Positions 7,921 to 17,301 are shown, counted from the first letter of the stretch. The stretch: DNA of 58,334 nucleotides from Hahella ganghwensis DSM 17046 (GCF_000376785.1 NZ_AQXX01000103.1:1-58334), one strand, 5' to 3'. Numbers and translations are program-made. Notes: generated by a model not told the origin, from the letters alone.

Positions 7921-10647
7921 TAACACTCTCAAACGTTCAGCCTGCCATTCATCAGGCGTATTCAGTGGCAGCCTTAATGCCATCACTTCTTCCTCATCAT
8001 CATACCGAATAGCAAATCCCAATTTCTGAGCCAATGCCAGCATAGGCCGGTTTTCCGGCAGCACACTACCGATCATTTCAATTGTGCCCCGCTCGGTGCA
8101 GTACTCAATAATTTTTCTCATCATGACCCAACCAAGCCGCTCACCTTTTAAATCGTCTCGAACAATAATGGCAAACTCAGAGAACAGGTTGTCCGGATCA
8201 GTCCAGGCCCTGACAATCCCCAAAGCCTCCTCAGAGCCATCATCATTCTGCGCCATTGCAACGAAAGCCATTTCCCGGTCGTAATCTATCTGCAGCATCT
8301 GCACCATTTCATCGTGGCTGAAGCTCTTGCGGTAGTGAAAATAACGATAGCGAATTGATTCCGGCGATAATCGGGAGTGGAAATCAATCTGATTAGGCTC
8401 GTCTTCTCCTCGGACTGGCCGTAACTCCACCTTACGCTTGGATTTGGGCAGCAGTATCCATTCCCTCAATTCCTGTGGATAAGGGAGAATCGCCGGTTTC
8501 ATGGGCTCACCCAATTCCGCGGTGGCATTCACCGCCACCGCACCAGACCGGTCAAAATACAGCGGCAGAATCTCAAGTGTCTTGATTTCCGGGATATCCA
8601 TGGTGATCTGAGACAACAGGACCAGGGTTTCACATACCTTGTTGATATCCTGCTCCGGGCGATAACTGAAATCCAGCAGGAGCTTGTACATATAGGTCTG
8701 ACTGAGAAGATCTCTTGCCAAAACCATGTTCAATGGCGGCAAGGCCACGCGCCGGTCCGCCACAACATTAATTGTCGCCCCACTGGCTCCACAGAACATC
8801 AGCGGCCCAAACACCGGGCCACGTGTTACACCCAGACTGAACCCGACACCGCCCACAGACTGAAAACTCGGGTGGACTGCAAATCCCATATAACCGCTCT
8901 CAGGAAAATGCTCCCGATAGCTCTTCAGTAGAAACTGACAGGATTCGCGAATCGATTTTTCCTCCACGAGCCCTTTCACTCTGCCACGAATCCGTCCCCT
9001 TCCGGTATTTTCCATCGCAAAAGGTTTGCAGGCCTCTTCGTGAAGAATCCGGACATCCACGGGGACATTCAATTCCCCGGCGATTTCCACTACCTGCTCC
9101 TCAGTATCGCAATAATGGGCTTCCAGCATAGGGACACCATATGCCTGCAGCAGGTCGCGAACTTCTTCGTTCGTCAGGATTCTCCTGCCTGAACCATAAA
9201 TAGCCTGAATTGGCTTCCTGGCCCTGGTTCGGTCAATTTGTGGATCCGTATAGGACTCAGGAGTTTCTCGCAAAACACGCTGGCTGCGCTGGTGGTTCAC
9301 CCTATGCATGAAAGATTTCACCGCCTTGTCCGGCGTTGAGAATGTCGGTACGCCTCGATCAAAAAAAGCGTCTCTGGCATCCTGCACAGTGCTGTGCCCC
9401 AGCCAGCAAGTAAAAATATTCAAGTGAGTCCTGGCCGAAAATTGGATGATCGCGTCCGCCACCTGAAGACTATCCTCGGTCAGCGATGGTGCGAACAGCA
9501 CCAGCACATTGGAGACATGAGGGTCACGACTGAGGATTCCCAATACCTGCTCATACAGCAGTGGTCCGGCATCATAATTGAGATCTATCGGGTTTTTGCG
9601 TGTCCAGTAAGGCGGCAGCAGTTGGGCCAATTCACTGACGGTCTCTGGGGACAGTGTCCCCAGTTCGCCTTTCAGTGACGCCAGCCTATCCACCGCCAGC
9701 ACACCCGGCCCAGTGCCATTGGTAATGATATGCAGAGGTTCACCCCGAACGGTTTTCATGCGAGTCAGAGTTTCCAGAGCATCAAACATCTCGTCACTGC
9801 CGTTAACCCTGAGCACACCGGCCCGCCTTAGCACCGCATCATAGATTTTGTCGCCATCCACAATGCCCGGCGGCAATGCCATAGGCGTCCACTGTGATGC
9901 AGGAGTGCGACCACTTTTAACCGCAATCACCGGTTTACCCCGTGACACTGCCCGTACCGCCGAGATAAAGCGGCGTAGCGAAGTGATATTCTCGATGTGC
10001 AACAAAATTGCCTTCGTTTTGCGGTCCTGCGCCAGATAATCGCTCAGATCATCCAGATCGATATCTATACTGTCCCCCAGCGTGGTGAGATAAGAAAACC
10101 CAATACCACGGCTAAAGGCCCAGTCAATAATACCGCTGGCAAGAGTCCCCGATTGACCGATATAGGCAATTTTCCCAGGCAGAATACCCATGTGCATGTA
10201 TGTGGCGTTGATGTTGTTGTGCGGCACCATAATACCAATGGTTTCCGGCCCGAGTACGCGGATACCGGTTTCCTTTGCCACTTCCTGCACCGAATACATT
10301 AACGGCCGACCGCTACGGCTATGGGTTCTGGAAAGACCACCTGTCAGAATCATCGCTGTCTTCACACGCTTCTGCGCCAGTTGCCTGACCAGCATGGGGA
10401 CGGTTTCCGGCGGCGTACAGATGATGGCCAGATCAGGCCTGAAAGGAAGCTGGCCGACTTTCTTTACGCAGCGAATCCCATGAATATCGTGGTAACCTCG
10501 TTCATTCACCACCACCAGTTGCCCGTCATAATCCGTTGACATCAGATTACGCAGCACCATTCCTCCCAAACTATCGGATCGCTCCGAAGCGCCGAGAATA
10601 GCAATGGATTTTGGCTTTAAAAGCGCTTCAAGATGCCTGGTACTCAA
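7906..10647 (-). CDS. Pat/YfiQ-type protein lysine acetyltransferase (NDP-forming acyl-CoA-synthetase-like domain + GNAT)
   Basis: A 913-residue multidomain protein: CoA-binding Rossmann domain (LKPKSIAILGASERSDSLGG, residues 10-29), succinyl-CoA-synthetase-like region, ATP-grasp-like region around 500-700, and a C-terminal GNAT domain (LGIVRAW to VLPENRPMLALAQKLGF). In active NDP-forming synthetases the segment after SGRT carries a catalytic SHTG histidine. Here residues 245-262 read SGRTPASQWTPMALPPGI with no histidine, as expected for Pat, where the ligase is dead and only GNAT works. Pat acetylates and silences Acs in enterobacteria. Its closeness to acs and to a deacetylase gene supports the same role here; this is inference. 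Confidence 0.9.
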   Translation of the reverse strand: MSTRHLEALLKPKSIAILGASERSDSLGGMVLRNLMSTDYDGQLVVVNERGYHDIHGIRCVKKVGQLPFRPDLAIICTPPETVPMLVRQLAQKRVKTAMILTGGLSRTHSRSGRPLMYSVQEVAKETGIRVLGPETIGIMVPHNNINATYMHMGILPGKIAYIGQSGTLASGIIDWAFSRGIGFSYLTTLGDSIDIDLDDLSDYLAQDRKTKAILLHIENITSLRRFISAVRAVSRGKPVIAVKSGRTPASQWTPMALPPGIVDGDKIYDAVLRRAGVLRVNGSDEMFDALETLTRMKTVRGEPLHIITNGTGPGVLAVDRLASLKGELGTLSPETVSELAQLLPPYWTRKNPIDLNYDAGPLLYEQVLGILSRDPHVSNVLVLFAPSLTEDSLQVADAIIQFSARTHLNIFTCWLGHSTVQDARDAFFDRGVPTFSTPDKAVKSFMHRVNHQRSQRVLRETPESYTDPQIDRTRARKPIQAIYGSGRRILTNEEVRDLLQAYGVPMLEAHYCDTEEQVVEIAGELNVPVDVRILHEEACKPFAMENTGRGRIRGRVKGLVEEKSIRESCQFLLKSYREHFPESGYMGFAVHPSFQSVGGVGFSLGVTRGPVFGPLMFCGASGATINVVADRRVALPPLNMVLARDLLSQTYMYKLLLDFSYRPEQDINKVCETLVLLSQITMDIPEIKTLEILPLYFDRSGAVAVNATAELGEPMKPAILPYPQELREWILLPKSKRKVELRPVRGEDEPNQIDFHSRLSPESIRYRYFHYRKSFSHDEMVQMLQIDYDREMAFVAMAQNDDGSEEALGIVRAWTDPDNLFSEFAIIVRDDLKGERLGWVMMRKIIEYCTERGTIEMIGSVLPENRPMLALAQKLGFAIRYDDEEEVMALRLPLNTPDEWQAERLRVLTGRK

Positions 10648-10856
10648 GCGTATTCTCCTATTCGGAAGAATCTTTTAATTCTCCCGTATTCTTTGTAATT
10701 GGTGTTAACTGCCGTCATTACCTAAATTTATAACGCTAGAATGAACAAACTACTGACCGAAGTCAGCCCATCATGGTATTTATGTGATGATTTTGGTGTT
10801 TTTCTAACGGGCCACGATCAATTAGACTAGTCCTATAGACAAGGATTATAACAACG

Positions 10857-11780
10857 ATGAGTACAGCATTTTTCTACCATCAGGACTGCACCCTTCATGA
10901 CATGGGGAGTGGTCACCCGGAAAGCCCAGCCCGGATAGAAGCGATTCGCGAACGCCTGGAACACGCGGGAATGCTGAGTGAAATGCAGCAGTTCCAACCC
11001 AGTGAAGCTGATCGCAAATACATTACCAACGTCCATCCGGACCTCTACGTCAGACAGTTGGAAGAAATGGATCCCGGTAAAGGCCGGATCATGGTGGACC
11101 CGGACACGGCACTGATGAAAGATTCCATTCGTGCTGCTTATCTGGCTGCCGGAGCCGCCGTCGAATCCACTGACGCGGTCATGTCCGGTCAGGTGGATAC
11201 AGCCTTCTGTGCCGTTCGACCACCAGGTCATCATGCCGAGCGCAGTAAAACCATGGGCTTCTGCTTTTTCAATAACATTGCTATTGCCGCCCATCATGCG
11301 ATGAGCTTTCATGACCTTGAGCGAATAGCGATCATTGATTTCGACGTCCACCAGGGCAACGGAACCATCGATATTTTCCAGGATGATCCCAGAGTCCTGG
11401 TGTGCTCAAGTTTTGAATATCCACTTTATCCCTACAGCCATCACAATGTGGACCGTCCCAATATTATCAACTCCCCGCTGGAAGCCCACTCAAAAGGCCT
11501 GCAATTCCGAAGAACGGTGGAAAGAGACTGGTTTGCCAGACTGCAGGAACACAGACCTCAGTTGATACTGATCTCCGCCGGATTTGATGCCCATAAGGAC
11601 GACCCATTGGCCCATCTGGAGTTTGAGGAAAAAGACTACCGCTGGGTCACCCGCATGATCATGGATGTTGCCCGCATGTACAGTAACGGCAGAGTGGTTT
11701 CGATGCTGGAGGGAGGGTATAACCTGAAAGCGTTGGCCGCCAGTGTTGAATCACACCTGGAAGGATTGACCGGAAACTGA
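10857..11780 (+). CDS. Histone-deacetylase-family protein (HDAC/AcuC-like deacetylase)
   Basis: A 307-residue zinc hydrolase of the arginase/deacetylase fold. The paired histidines H125/H126 (PPGHHAE), metal ligands D163 and H165 (DFDVHQGNG) and D244 (AGFDAHKDDP) are all present, and MLEGGYN closes the domain, so the active site looks complete. Known bacterial members act on acetyl-lysine (AcuC on Acs in Bacillus), acetylpolyamines or other acylated amines. It is divergent from the Pat-like acetyltransferase gene with a 209-bp shared promoter region. That favours protein deacetylation of Acs, but other substrates are possible. Confidence 0.9.
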   Translation: MSTAFFYHQDCTLHDMGSGHPESPARIEAIRERLEHAGMLSEMQQFQPSEADRKYITNVHPDLYVRQLEEMDPGKGRIMVDPDTALMKDSIRAAYLAAGAAVESTDAVMSGQVDTAFCAVRPPGHHAERSKTMGFCFFNNIAIAAHHAMSFHDLERIAIIDFDVHQGNGTIDIFQDDPRVLVCSSFEYPLYPYSHHNVDRPNIINSPLEAHSKGLQFRRTVERDWFARLQEHRPQLILISAGFDAHKDDPLAHLEFEEKDYRWVTRMIMDVARMYSNGRVVSMLEGGYNLKALAASVESHLEGLTGN

Positions 11781-11783
11781 GTA

Positions 11784-11805
11784 CCGCAGGGCACCTCCCC
11801 TGCGG
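11784..11805 (+). terminator. Hairpin after the HDAC-like gene
   Basis: An 8-bp GC-rich stem (ccgcaggg / ccctgcgg, loop cacctc) starts 4 bp after the stop codon. There is no T-run, so it is a weak or rho-assisted terminator candidate. Confidence 0.5.
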
Positions 11806-11862
11806 CCTCATTGCGTTGATGCAGTATGTCGGCAGTTAACAGTAACTAAACTGCCCGAGATC

Positions 11863-12258
11863 TCAGACGAGAGATTTTTCCAGCACTTCATCCCTGATGC
11901 CATCCCAACCGCCTTTGACTTCTTTAAGAAGACCGGCAACCTCGTCAAGAATAGCAACGTCATTTTTCAGATTGGCTTCAAATAAGCGACGTTCGATATA
12001 TTCATACAGCGAGGACAGACTTTCAGCCAGCTCCCCTCCCTGCTCCATATCCAGAAACTCGCGAAGACCACCGACAATTTCGACAGCCTTGTTGATCAGG
12101 CGATTCTTGCCCTCATAATTCTTGGCCTGAATCTGCCCTTTCGCGGTGGAAATACGCTCCAGAGCTCCCTCAAACAGTAACTGGATCAAGCGATGATTAT
12201 CCGCATCGACAATACTTGTCTGGCGATTAACGCTCTGATATTGGTGAAGTGCGTTCAT
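11863..12258 (-). CDS. fliS: Flagellin export chaperone FliS
   Basis: A helical protein of 131 residues from ATG 12258 (MNALHQYQ). GAGGT at 12267-12271 is spaced well for this ATG and too close for the upstream TTG/ATG codons. Family marks are the N-terminal YQSVN, LIQLLFEGALERI, GGLREFLDMEQGGELAESL and LYEYIERRL. FliS binds the C-terminal helix of flagellin, keeps it unfolded and delivers it to the export apparatus. It follows fliD by 44 bp on the same strand. Confidence 0.95.
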   Translation of the reverse strand: MNALHQYQSVNRQTSIVDADNHRLIQLLFEGALERISTAKGQIQAKNYEGKNRLINKAVEIVGGLREFLDMEQGGELAESLSSLYEYIERRLFEANLKNDVAILDEVAGLLKEVKGGWDGIRDEVLEKSLV

Positions 12259-12302
12259 TTGCATCAACCTCGTGTACTTCAGGGACTTTTATAAAAGCCC
12301 GA

Positions 12303-14291
12303 TTAATTATCAGAATTACTTGTACCAGCCAACGAAGCCAGCTGGGCCGTGATAAAATCCTGGGTGTTATTAAGCTGCGAAATAATAATATCGGCAGCCG
12401 TAAACTGCTTCGCCAGCCTTTCGGTCAGACTGTTGATTCTCGCATCGAGCTTGTCTCTTTCTTCCTGAATATTGGTCAGCTCAGTATTCAACCGGTTTTC
12501 AGTCGATGTCAGTATTCCGTTGACGCCGATGAACCCGGTAATCACATCCACCAGTTGATCACCAACACCTTCAATATAGGTGACCGTGCCTCTATCGCCA
12601 GTTGCTGATCCGGATACTTTTACTACGATTCCGTCAGCACTACCGCCCTCATCAGCCGTCAACAGCTGCCCTGAGCCAGTGGCCGCTTCACCATTGATGG
12701 TGCCTTCAACATCCAGGCCGTCAGTACCAGTGGCAACATCAATTCCCAGGGTGGCCGCACTGTTGGTATCAGCAGAAGTGATCTCAATCGTTGAATCGCT
12801 GCCATAGGTGGAAGAATTGAAAACCAGCTGATTGCTGGCATCCAGCGATACCACCACAGAAACACCAGCTGCCGACAATGCAGAATCTGCATTAAGCTGC
12901 GCCTGAATTTCTGTTACCAGGTCTTCATTACTATACCCGATAGCATCCTGGGTCAGCGTGATGGTACCAGACTCAACACCGTCCACTTTGATGACAAACT
13001 CATCATTGTTCGCATCAACCACCGTACTGCCACCCAAGGCAACACTGCCGACCAATTCTGCCTGGGTCGCCGCCTGGGTAATGTTGATATCGTAGCTTCC
13101 GACCTCGGTATTGATACCGGCCCGGATATAATCCACCTGCGAATCACTGGTACGGCCCTGATCAGCAAACAATGCCGCCACATCATCACTGTAGTCCTTC
13201 AGCTTGGACTGAAATACAGAAGAATCAAAAAGAAGCTGACCGTTATCTTCGTCAGTACTGATCCCAACTTCGGCAAGGCTACGGACATTGGCGTTTTCAA
13301 GACCCGGAATGATCGAATACAGCACGTTTCTTAGTTGTGAAGAAACAGTCCTGACAGAAGACTCGCCCAACAAAACGCCCGCGACCTGAGTCTCGGTATC
13401 ATAGGCGGTGGTTTCTTTAATAATCTCTTGTAGTGCGTTGTACTTATCAACCAGATCCTGAACTTTTTCAGTAATGGCCTCAAAGTCCCTTTCCACTTTT
13501 ACCGTCGCCAGACTTCCGCCGGTTTCGGCTGTAAAATCGAAAGTAACCCCGTCCAGGACATCATCGACGGAATTCGTGGAGCGGGTAATGCTGATACCGT
13601 TAAGCGTAAACGCCAGGTCTTCCGCAGCAATGTCTTCCGACAGATTCTGGGTCGTGCCGTTGAATACCAGTTGTGATAATCCAGAGGTATCGGTGTCATT
13701 GCCGTCATCGTCAGTGACATTGATTTCAATACTGTTATCAGCGCCAGTCTCGTCAGAACTCAGACTCAGCTGATATCCGCTACCTGTATTGATCACCGTA
13801 GCCGTCACACCAAGCGAGGACTGGCTGTTGATCTCATCCGCAATTCCCTGCAGGGCGCTGTTACTACTATCAATTGTGATATCTTTGGTGACACCGGCCA
13901 CCGTGATAGATAAAGTCCCGGTACCGACAGCTGTGGTGTCATCATCGGCAAATACACCTGAATTCAACGTGTGTGCCGTTGCCAGGTTGGTGACATCGAT
14001 CTGATAATTGCCTAGCTTGGCGCTGCCACCTGCCGTCGCCGTGACCGCCGAGTTTGACGAAGTCACTTTGGCAGATGTCATCAGACTTGAGTTGGCAAGA
14101 AATCGTGCTGACAACCGTAAATCAGTAACCGCACTTTTAAGACGGGAAATTTCAGAAAGCTTGGCGCTTGCAACTTCTTCCTTGGCGTCAAGGCGCTTCT
14201 CTGTGGGTTCACGCTCGGCATTGGCAAGCTTATCGATAAGATCGCTTGTCAAAACCCCTGAACCGATACCAATAGAAGAAACATTTGCCAT
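12303..14291 (-). CDS. fliD: Flagellar filament cap protein FliD
   Basis: A 662-residue protein, longer than the enterobacterial version. It starts with the FliD signature (SIGIGSGVLTSDLIDKL), has flagellin-IN-type beta repeats in the middle (for example GTLSITVAGVTKDITID) and ends in a coiled C-terminal region (LTERLAKQFTAADIIISQLN). It caps the growing filament and folds flagellin subunits into place. It has its own sigma-28 promoter at 14390-14416 embedded in the upstream flaG terminator, and fliS is downstream in the same unit. Confidence 0.95.
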   Translation of the reverse strand: MANVSSIGIGSGVLTSDLIDKLANAEREPTEKRLDAKEEVASAKLSEISRLKSAVTDLRLSARFLANSSLMTSAKVTSSNSAVTATAGGSAKLGNYQIDVTNLATAHTLNSGVFADDDTTAVGTGTLSITVAGVTKDITIDSSNSALQGIADEINSQSSLGVTATVINTGSGYQLSLSSDETGADNSIEINVTDDDGNDTDTSGLSQLVFNGTTQNLSEDIAAEDLAFTLNGISITRSTNSVDDVLDGVTFDFTAETGGSLATVKVERDFEAITEKVQDLVDKYNALQEIIKETTAYDTETQVAGVLLGESSVRTVSSQLRNVLYSIIPGLENANVRSLAEVGISTDEDNGQLLFDSSVFQSKLKDYSDDVAALFADQGRTSDSQVDYIRAGINTEVGSYDINITQAATQAELVGSVALGGSTVVDANNDEFVIKVDGVESGTITLTQDAIGYSNEDLVTEIQAQLNADSALSAAGVSVVVSLDASNQLVFNSSTYGSDSTIEITSADTNSAATLGIDVATGTDGLDVEGTINGEAATGSGQLLTADEGGSADGIVVKVSGSATGDRGTVTYIEGVGDQLVDVITGFIGVNGILTSTENRLNTELTNIQEERDKLDARINSLTERLAKQFTAADIIISQLNNTQDFITAQLASLAGTSNSDN

Positions 14292-14389
14292 AAACTTTCG
14301 CCTCGCAGCGCTCGCAGTGTTTATTTCCGACTAATTGATCGTCTCTCCAGAAACAAACGCCAACATTATTGTACGATCACATGTTCTTT

Positions 14390-14416
14390 ATATCGGCAAA
14401 AAGGGGCAAAACTTTG
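14390..14416 (-). promoter_or_regulatory. Sigma-28 promoter of fliD-fliS, overlapping the flaG terminator
   Basis: On the minus strand CAAAGTTT (14409-14416), an 11-bp spacer and GCCGATAT (14390-14397) match the FliA consensus at 14 of 16 positions with exact spacing. The -35 element and the spacer are made of the descending arm and U-tract of the flaG terminator hairpin (14398-14425). It lies about 100 bp before the fliD ATG. Confidence 0.85.
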
Positions 14417-14425
14417 CCCCTTTTT
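14398..14425 (-). terminator. Rho-independent terminator after flaG (shared with fliD promoter)
   Basis: aaaaaggggcaaa pairs with tttgccccttttt across a 2-nt centre, giving a strong stem with T-runs on both strands. It should end the flagellin-flaG transcript, and the same bases form most of the fliD sigma-28 promoter. Confidence 0.88.
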
Positions 14426-14476
14426 TTGTTACAGATCGTAAATTCTTGCCGAACCGTTGATCCTTGATGCCAGGGC

Positions 14477-14932
14477 CTAAGCCTTGGCATCGAAGAGACT
14501 GATTGGTTCGTCTTGCAGCAAGTTTCGAGCCAGCTTAAGTGCGACCTCATCCGGAATTTGTCTGACCACTTCCTGGGTCTGACGGTCCAAAACCCTGACT
14601 ACGGTTTTGCCGGAATCATCGTCAAGTTCAAATTGAAGGTCCCGTTGAACAGATTGAATATAATCATTCAATTTCGACACAGCTTCCTTCAATTGCTCTT
14701 GTCCCTGCTTGTTCTCGCCCTTCTGTGATTCCTTCTGGGAAACACCTTCAGCAGCAGATACAGAGTCACTCTTAACAGCCTGTTTCGGTGACGTTGCGAC
14801 AGGTGATGCCGCCCCACCTCCAGACTTTGCGCCAGGCTCGGTCAGAGGTGATGACGTCCCGGACCGAACAACCGGTACGGCAGCTTTTGCCGCACCGGCA
14901 ACGTTCAGGTCATTTACTTTCAGGTCATTCAT
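14477..14932 (-). CDS. flaG: FlaG family protein
   Basis: A 151-residue protein from ATG 14932; GAGAGGTGGAAG directly before it is a strong ribosome-binding region, better than the longer frame. The N-terminal two thirds are low complexity (A, V, S, P, G, K). The C-terminal third is the conserved FlaG domain: LNDYIQSVQRDLQFELDDDS, then VVRVLDRQTQEVVRQIP and ARNLL. FlaG influences filament length in several polar-flagellated bacteria; its exact role is not settled. It lies between flagellin and fliD as in Vibrio and Pseudomonas. Confidence 0.92.
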   Translation of the reverse strand: MNDLKVNDLNVAGAAKAAVPVVRSGTSSPLTEPGAKSGGGAASPVATSPKQAVKSDSVSAAEGVSQKESQKGENKQGQEQLKEAVSKLNDYIQSVQRDLQFELDDDSGKTVVRVLDRQTQEVVRQIPDEVALKLARNLLQDEPISLFDAKA

Positions 14933-14959
14933 CTTCCACCTCTCCGCTAGATCCAACGT

Positions 14960-14992
14960 TTGCCGACCTTGGCTAATCACCATGGTCGGCAA
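14960..14992 (-). repeat. Hairpin between flagellin and flaG
   Basis: ttgccgacc (14960-14968) and ggtcggcaa (14984-14992) form a 9-bp stem with a 15-nt loop, without a T-run. It sits after the abundant flagellin transcript and before the flaG ribosome-binding site, so it may be a partial terminator or an mRNA stabiliser that lowers flaG expression relative to flagellin. Confidence 0.55.
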
Positions 14993-15012
14993 CATCACGT
15001 CGGGTCACTCCA

Positions 15013-17079
15013 TTACTGCAGGAGCGACAATACCTGCTGCGGTCTCGCGTTGGCCTGAGCCAGGATCGAGATACCAGCCTGTTGCAGCACCTGGGCACGA
15101 GACAGTGATGCGGTCTCTGCAGCAAAGTCTGCGTCCAGTATACGTGAATTTGCAGCACTTAGGTTCTCATTCAGAGATTCCAGATTCGCAATGGTGTTCT
15201 GGAAACGGTTCTGAATCGCACCAAGTTCCGCCTGCTTGGAGGTAATGGCTTGCAACGCATTATCCACCGCCGTCACTGCTGCATTGGCTCCAGCCACTGT
15301 GGAGATGTCGAGATCGTCCAGCTTGGTTCCGGTCTCAGCCCCACCAAACTCCCCGATACGGAAGCCTGAACGGGCAATATTACCGGTATCTGAACTCAAC
15401 TCAAATGCACCACCAGACTCAAGAGTCACTGCAGAAATGTAGGTATCTGCTGTCAGACCAACAGTCGAACCACCAGTCAGCACGATGTTACGGCCGTCGG
15501 CAGCAGTCAGCGTGTACTGATCCGAGTCAAGGGCTGTTGCCGTGACACCAGTTTGGCCTGATTTGGCGTTGATCGCATCGATCACACCTTCCAGGTCAGT
15601 CGCTGTGTCACCAGTTGCGGCGTAACTGAAAGAGACGCCGTTGATGGTCAAGCTGGAAGTGGAGCCTGCAGCAGCCGTAATAGCGGCTGAGTAGACATTG
15701 TTTTCGTTAACCGTTGCAGAGACACCGGTTTCATCAGCTACACGGTTGATCGCTGCCGCCAGAGCAATACCACTGGCACTTTCACTTAAAGTGGAAGCCG
15801 TGTCATCTTCTGCCTGAGTTGCACCGATACTGACACCGTTAATGACCAGGTCACCATTGGTCAGTGCGGCACGGGTGGTATCAGTGTTGGCATCACCAAC
15901 CACACCACCGTTGATGCCGCTGTAAACACCTTCCTCGAAACCGGCGTTATCAATGTTTCCGGTATCAGTGGTGATATTGATGTCACTACCGTCGTCGCTG
16001 ACCAGTGTAAAGGTACCAACATAAGCGTTACCGTTACTGGTGCGGCTGTCTGCCAGACCGAAGTCGTCAGCAGAGTTGGTAGAACCACCGGCAGTGGATG
16101 TGGTCAGTACGATGTTACGACCGTCAGCGGCAGTCAGGGATACACCCTGAGTGGTGCTCACGAAAGTTGCAGTTACGCCAGTGGCGTCAGACTTCAGGTT
16201 AATTGCATCAGCAACTGCCTGCAGGTTGAGGCTGGCGCTCAGGGTCGAGCTGTTTTGCAGGTTAACATCAACACCGTTGATGTTGATGGTACCGGAAGCG
16301 GTGCTGTCGTAGTTCGCGATGGTACCTGCTGCTGTGTTCTCATCAACAACCGCAGTAACACCGGTCTGATCAGACACTTCATTAATCGCAGCTGCCTTGG
16401 CAATTGCGGAAGAAGCGGCCTGATAGGTGGAAGAATCATCATCTGAACCAACAGATGCACCAACGGAAATACCGTTGATAACCAAATCACCTGCAGCCAA
16501 CTCAGAAGTTGCAGAGCTGGTCACAGCGCTGACAGTGGTACGTGAAGAAATACCGGCTGTTTCGGCACTCCCCAGGGTCTCTGCATCCAATTGGCTAATG
16601 CTGACATTGATGGTGTCACCAACATTGGCCCCTGTCTGGAAGACTGAGTTCTGGAATGAACCATCCAACAGTTTCTTACCGTTGAAGTTGGTGGTATCTG
16701 CAACGTTTCTGATTTCATCAACCAGCTGCTCAACCTCCTGTTGGAGGGCTGCACGGTCAACGTCAGAGTTAGTATCGTTGGCAGACTGCAGTGCCAGTTC
16801 CCGGATTCGGGAAAGACTGTCAGTGATAGAAGAAAGAGCACTCTCACCGGTTTGCGCCAGGGAGATACCATCACCTGCGTTACGGATAGCTACCTGGGTA
16901 CCGCTGATCTGGACTCCGAAACGGGTTGAGATCGCAAGACCTGCAGCGTCATCTTTTGCACTATTGATCCGCAGACCGGAAGACAGACGCTCCAACGCGG
17001 TGTCGCCTGCCCGCTGCGAAGAGTTCAAGTTACGCTGCGCGTTTAACGACGCAATGTTGGTATTAATTATTTGTGGCAT
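15013..17079 (-). CDS. Flagellin (large, with duplicated internal domains; sigma-28 driven)
   Basis: A 688-residue flagellin. The conserved D0/D1 N-terminus (MPQIINTNIASLNAQRNL, SSGLRINSAKDDAAGLAI, about 1-150) and C-terminus (AIQNRFQNTIANLES to QQVLSLLQ, about 610-688) flank a large surface insert. The insert contains two tandem copies of a module: at about 196-390 and 407-580 each copy has GDLVINGxSxGA, a GVTA-type beta-hairpin, TININGV/LTINGV and AADGRNIVLT. This looks like an internal duplication of about 180 residues. The insert is rich in Ser and Thr, the usual O-glycosylation sites. GGAG in AGGAGCAACGAT precedes ATG. Confidence 0.95.
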   Translation of the reverse strand: MPQIINTNIASLNAQRNLNSSQRAGDTALERLSSGLRINSAKDDAAGLAISTRFGVQISGTQVAIRNAGDGISLAQTGESALSSITDSLSRIRELALQSANDTNSDVDRAALQQEVEQLVDEIRNVADTTNFNGKKLLDGSFQNSVFQTGANVGDTINVSISQLDAETLGSAETAGISSRTTVSAVTSSATSELAAGDLVINGISVGASVGSDDDSSTYQAASSAIAKAAAINEVSDQTGVTAVVDENTAAGTIANYDSTASGTININGVDVNLQNSSTLSASLNLQAVADAINLKSDATGVTATFVSTTQGVSLTAADGRNIVLTTSTAGGSTNSADDFGLADSRTSNGNAYVGTFTLVSDDGSDINITTDTGNIDNAGFEEGVYSGINGGVVGDANTDTTRAALTNGDLVINGVSIGATQAEDDTASTLSESASGIALAAAINRVADETGVSATVNENNVYSAAITAAAGSTSSLTINGVSFSYAATGDTATDLEGVIDAINAKSGQTGVTATALDSDQYTLTAADGRNIVLTGGSTVGLTADTYISAVTLESGGAFELSSDTGNIARSGFRIGEFGGAETGTKLDDLDISTVAGANAAVTAVDNALQAITSKQAELGAIQNRFQNTIANLESLNENLSAANSRILDADFAAETASLSRAQVLQQAGISILAQANARPQQVLSLLQ

Positions 17080-17179
17080 ATCGTTGCTCCTGTGAAGCCA
17101 GTCTACAGACTATTGCACCAGAGGTCGTACGCAACGCACTTGCAGTGTCTTTTTGGATGCGCAAACCCTGTTAATCTGG

Positions 17180-17206
17180 TTAACGACCACTTCTTAGAGT
17201 TCTTTA
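17180..17206 (-). promoter_or_regulatory. Sigma-28 promoter of the leftward flagellin gene
   Basis: On the minus strand TAAAGAAC (17199-17206), an 11-bp spacer and GTCGTTAA (17180-17187) fit the FliA pattern with the -35 core TAAAG intact and 6 of 8 bases at -10. It lies about 100 bp upstream of the flagellin start. Confidence 0.75.
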
Positions 17207-17272
17207 ATGAAGAAAAGCAACGAAATGTAACCGATTGTAAACCCTCCCTGGCGCCTCATCGGCTGTAATATC

Positions 17273-17301
17273 AATGGTCAGGCAGGAAAAGCCTGACCAT
17301 T
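17273..17301 (-). terminator. Hairpin after the Maf gene
   Basis: An 11-bp perfect stem (aatggtcaggc / gcctgaccatt) with a 7-nt loop, 31 bp downstream of the maf stop and upstream of the flagellin promoter. There is no long T-run, so it is a likely but not canonical terminator. Confidence 0.6.

Noticed and set aside
14709-15245. Rightward 178-codon frame across flaG and the flagellin 3' end
   Set aside because: It is a shadow of two certain genes and crosses their intergenic hairpin.
16427-17095. Rightward 222-codon open frame opposite the leftward flagellin
   Set aside because: It is the antisense of a certain flagellin gene; its composition (S, E, V, A runs) mirrors flagellin codons and it has no known motif.
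17255-17270. GCCGATGA as an alternative sigma-28 -10 element for the leftward flagellin
   Set aside because: No TAAAG-like -35 is found 11 bp upstream; the 17180-17206 site has both elements.
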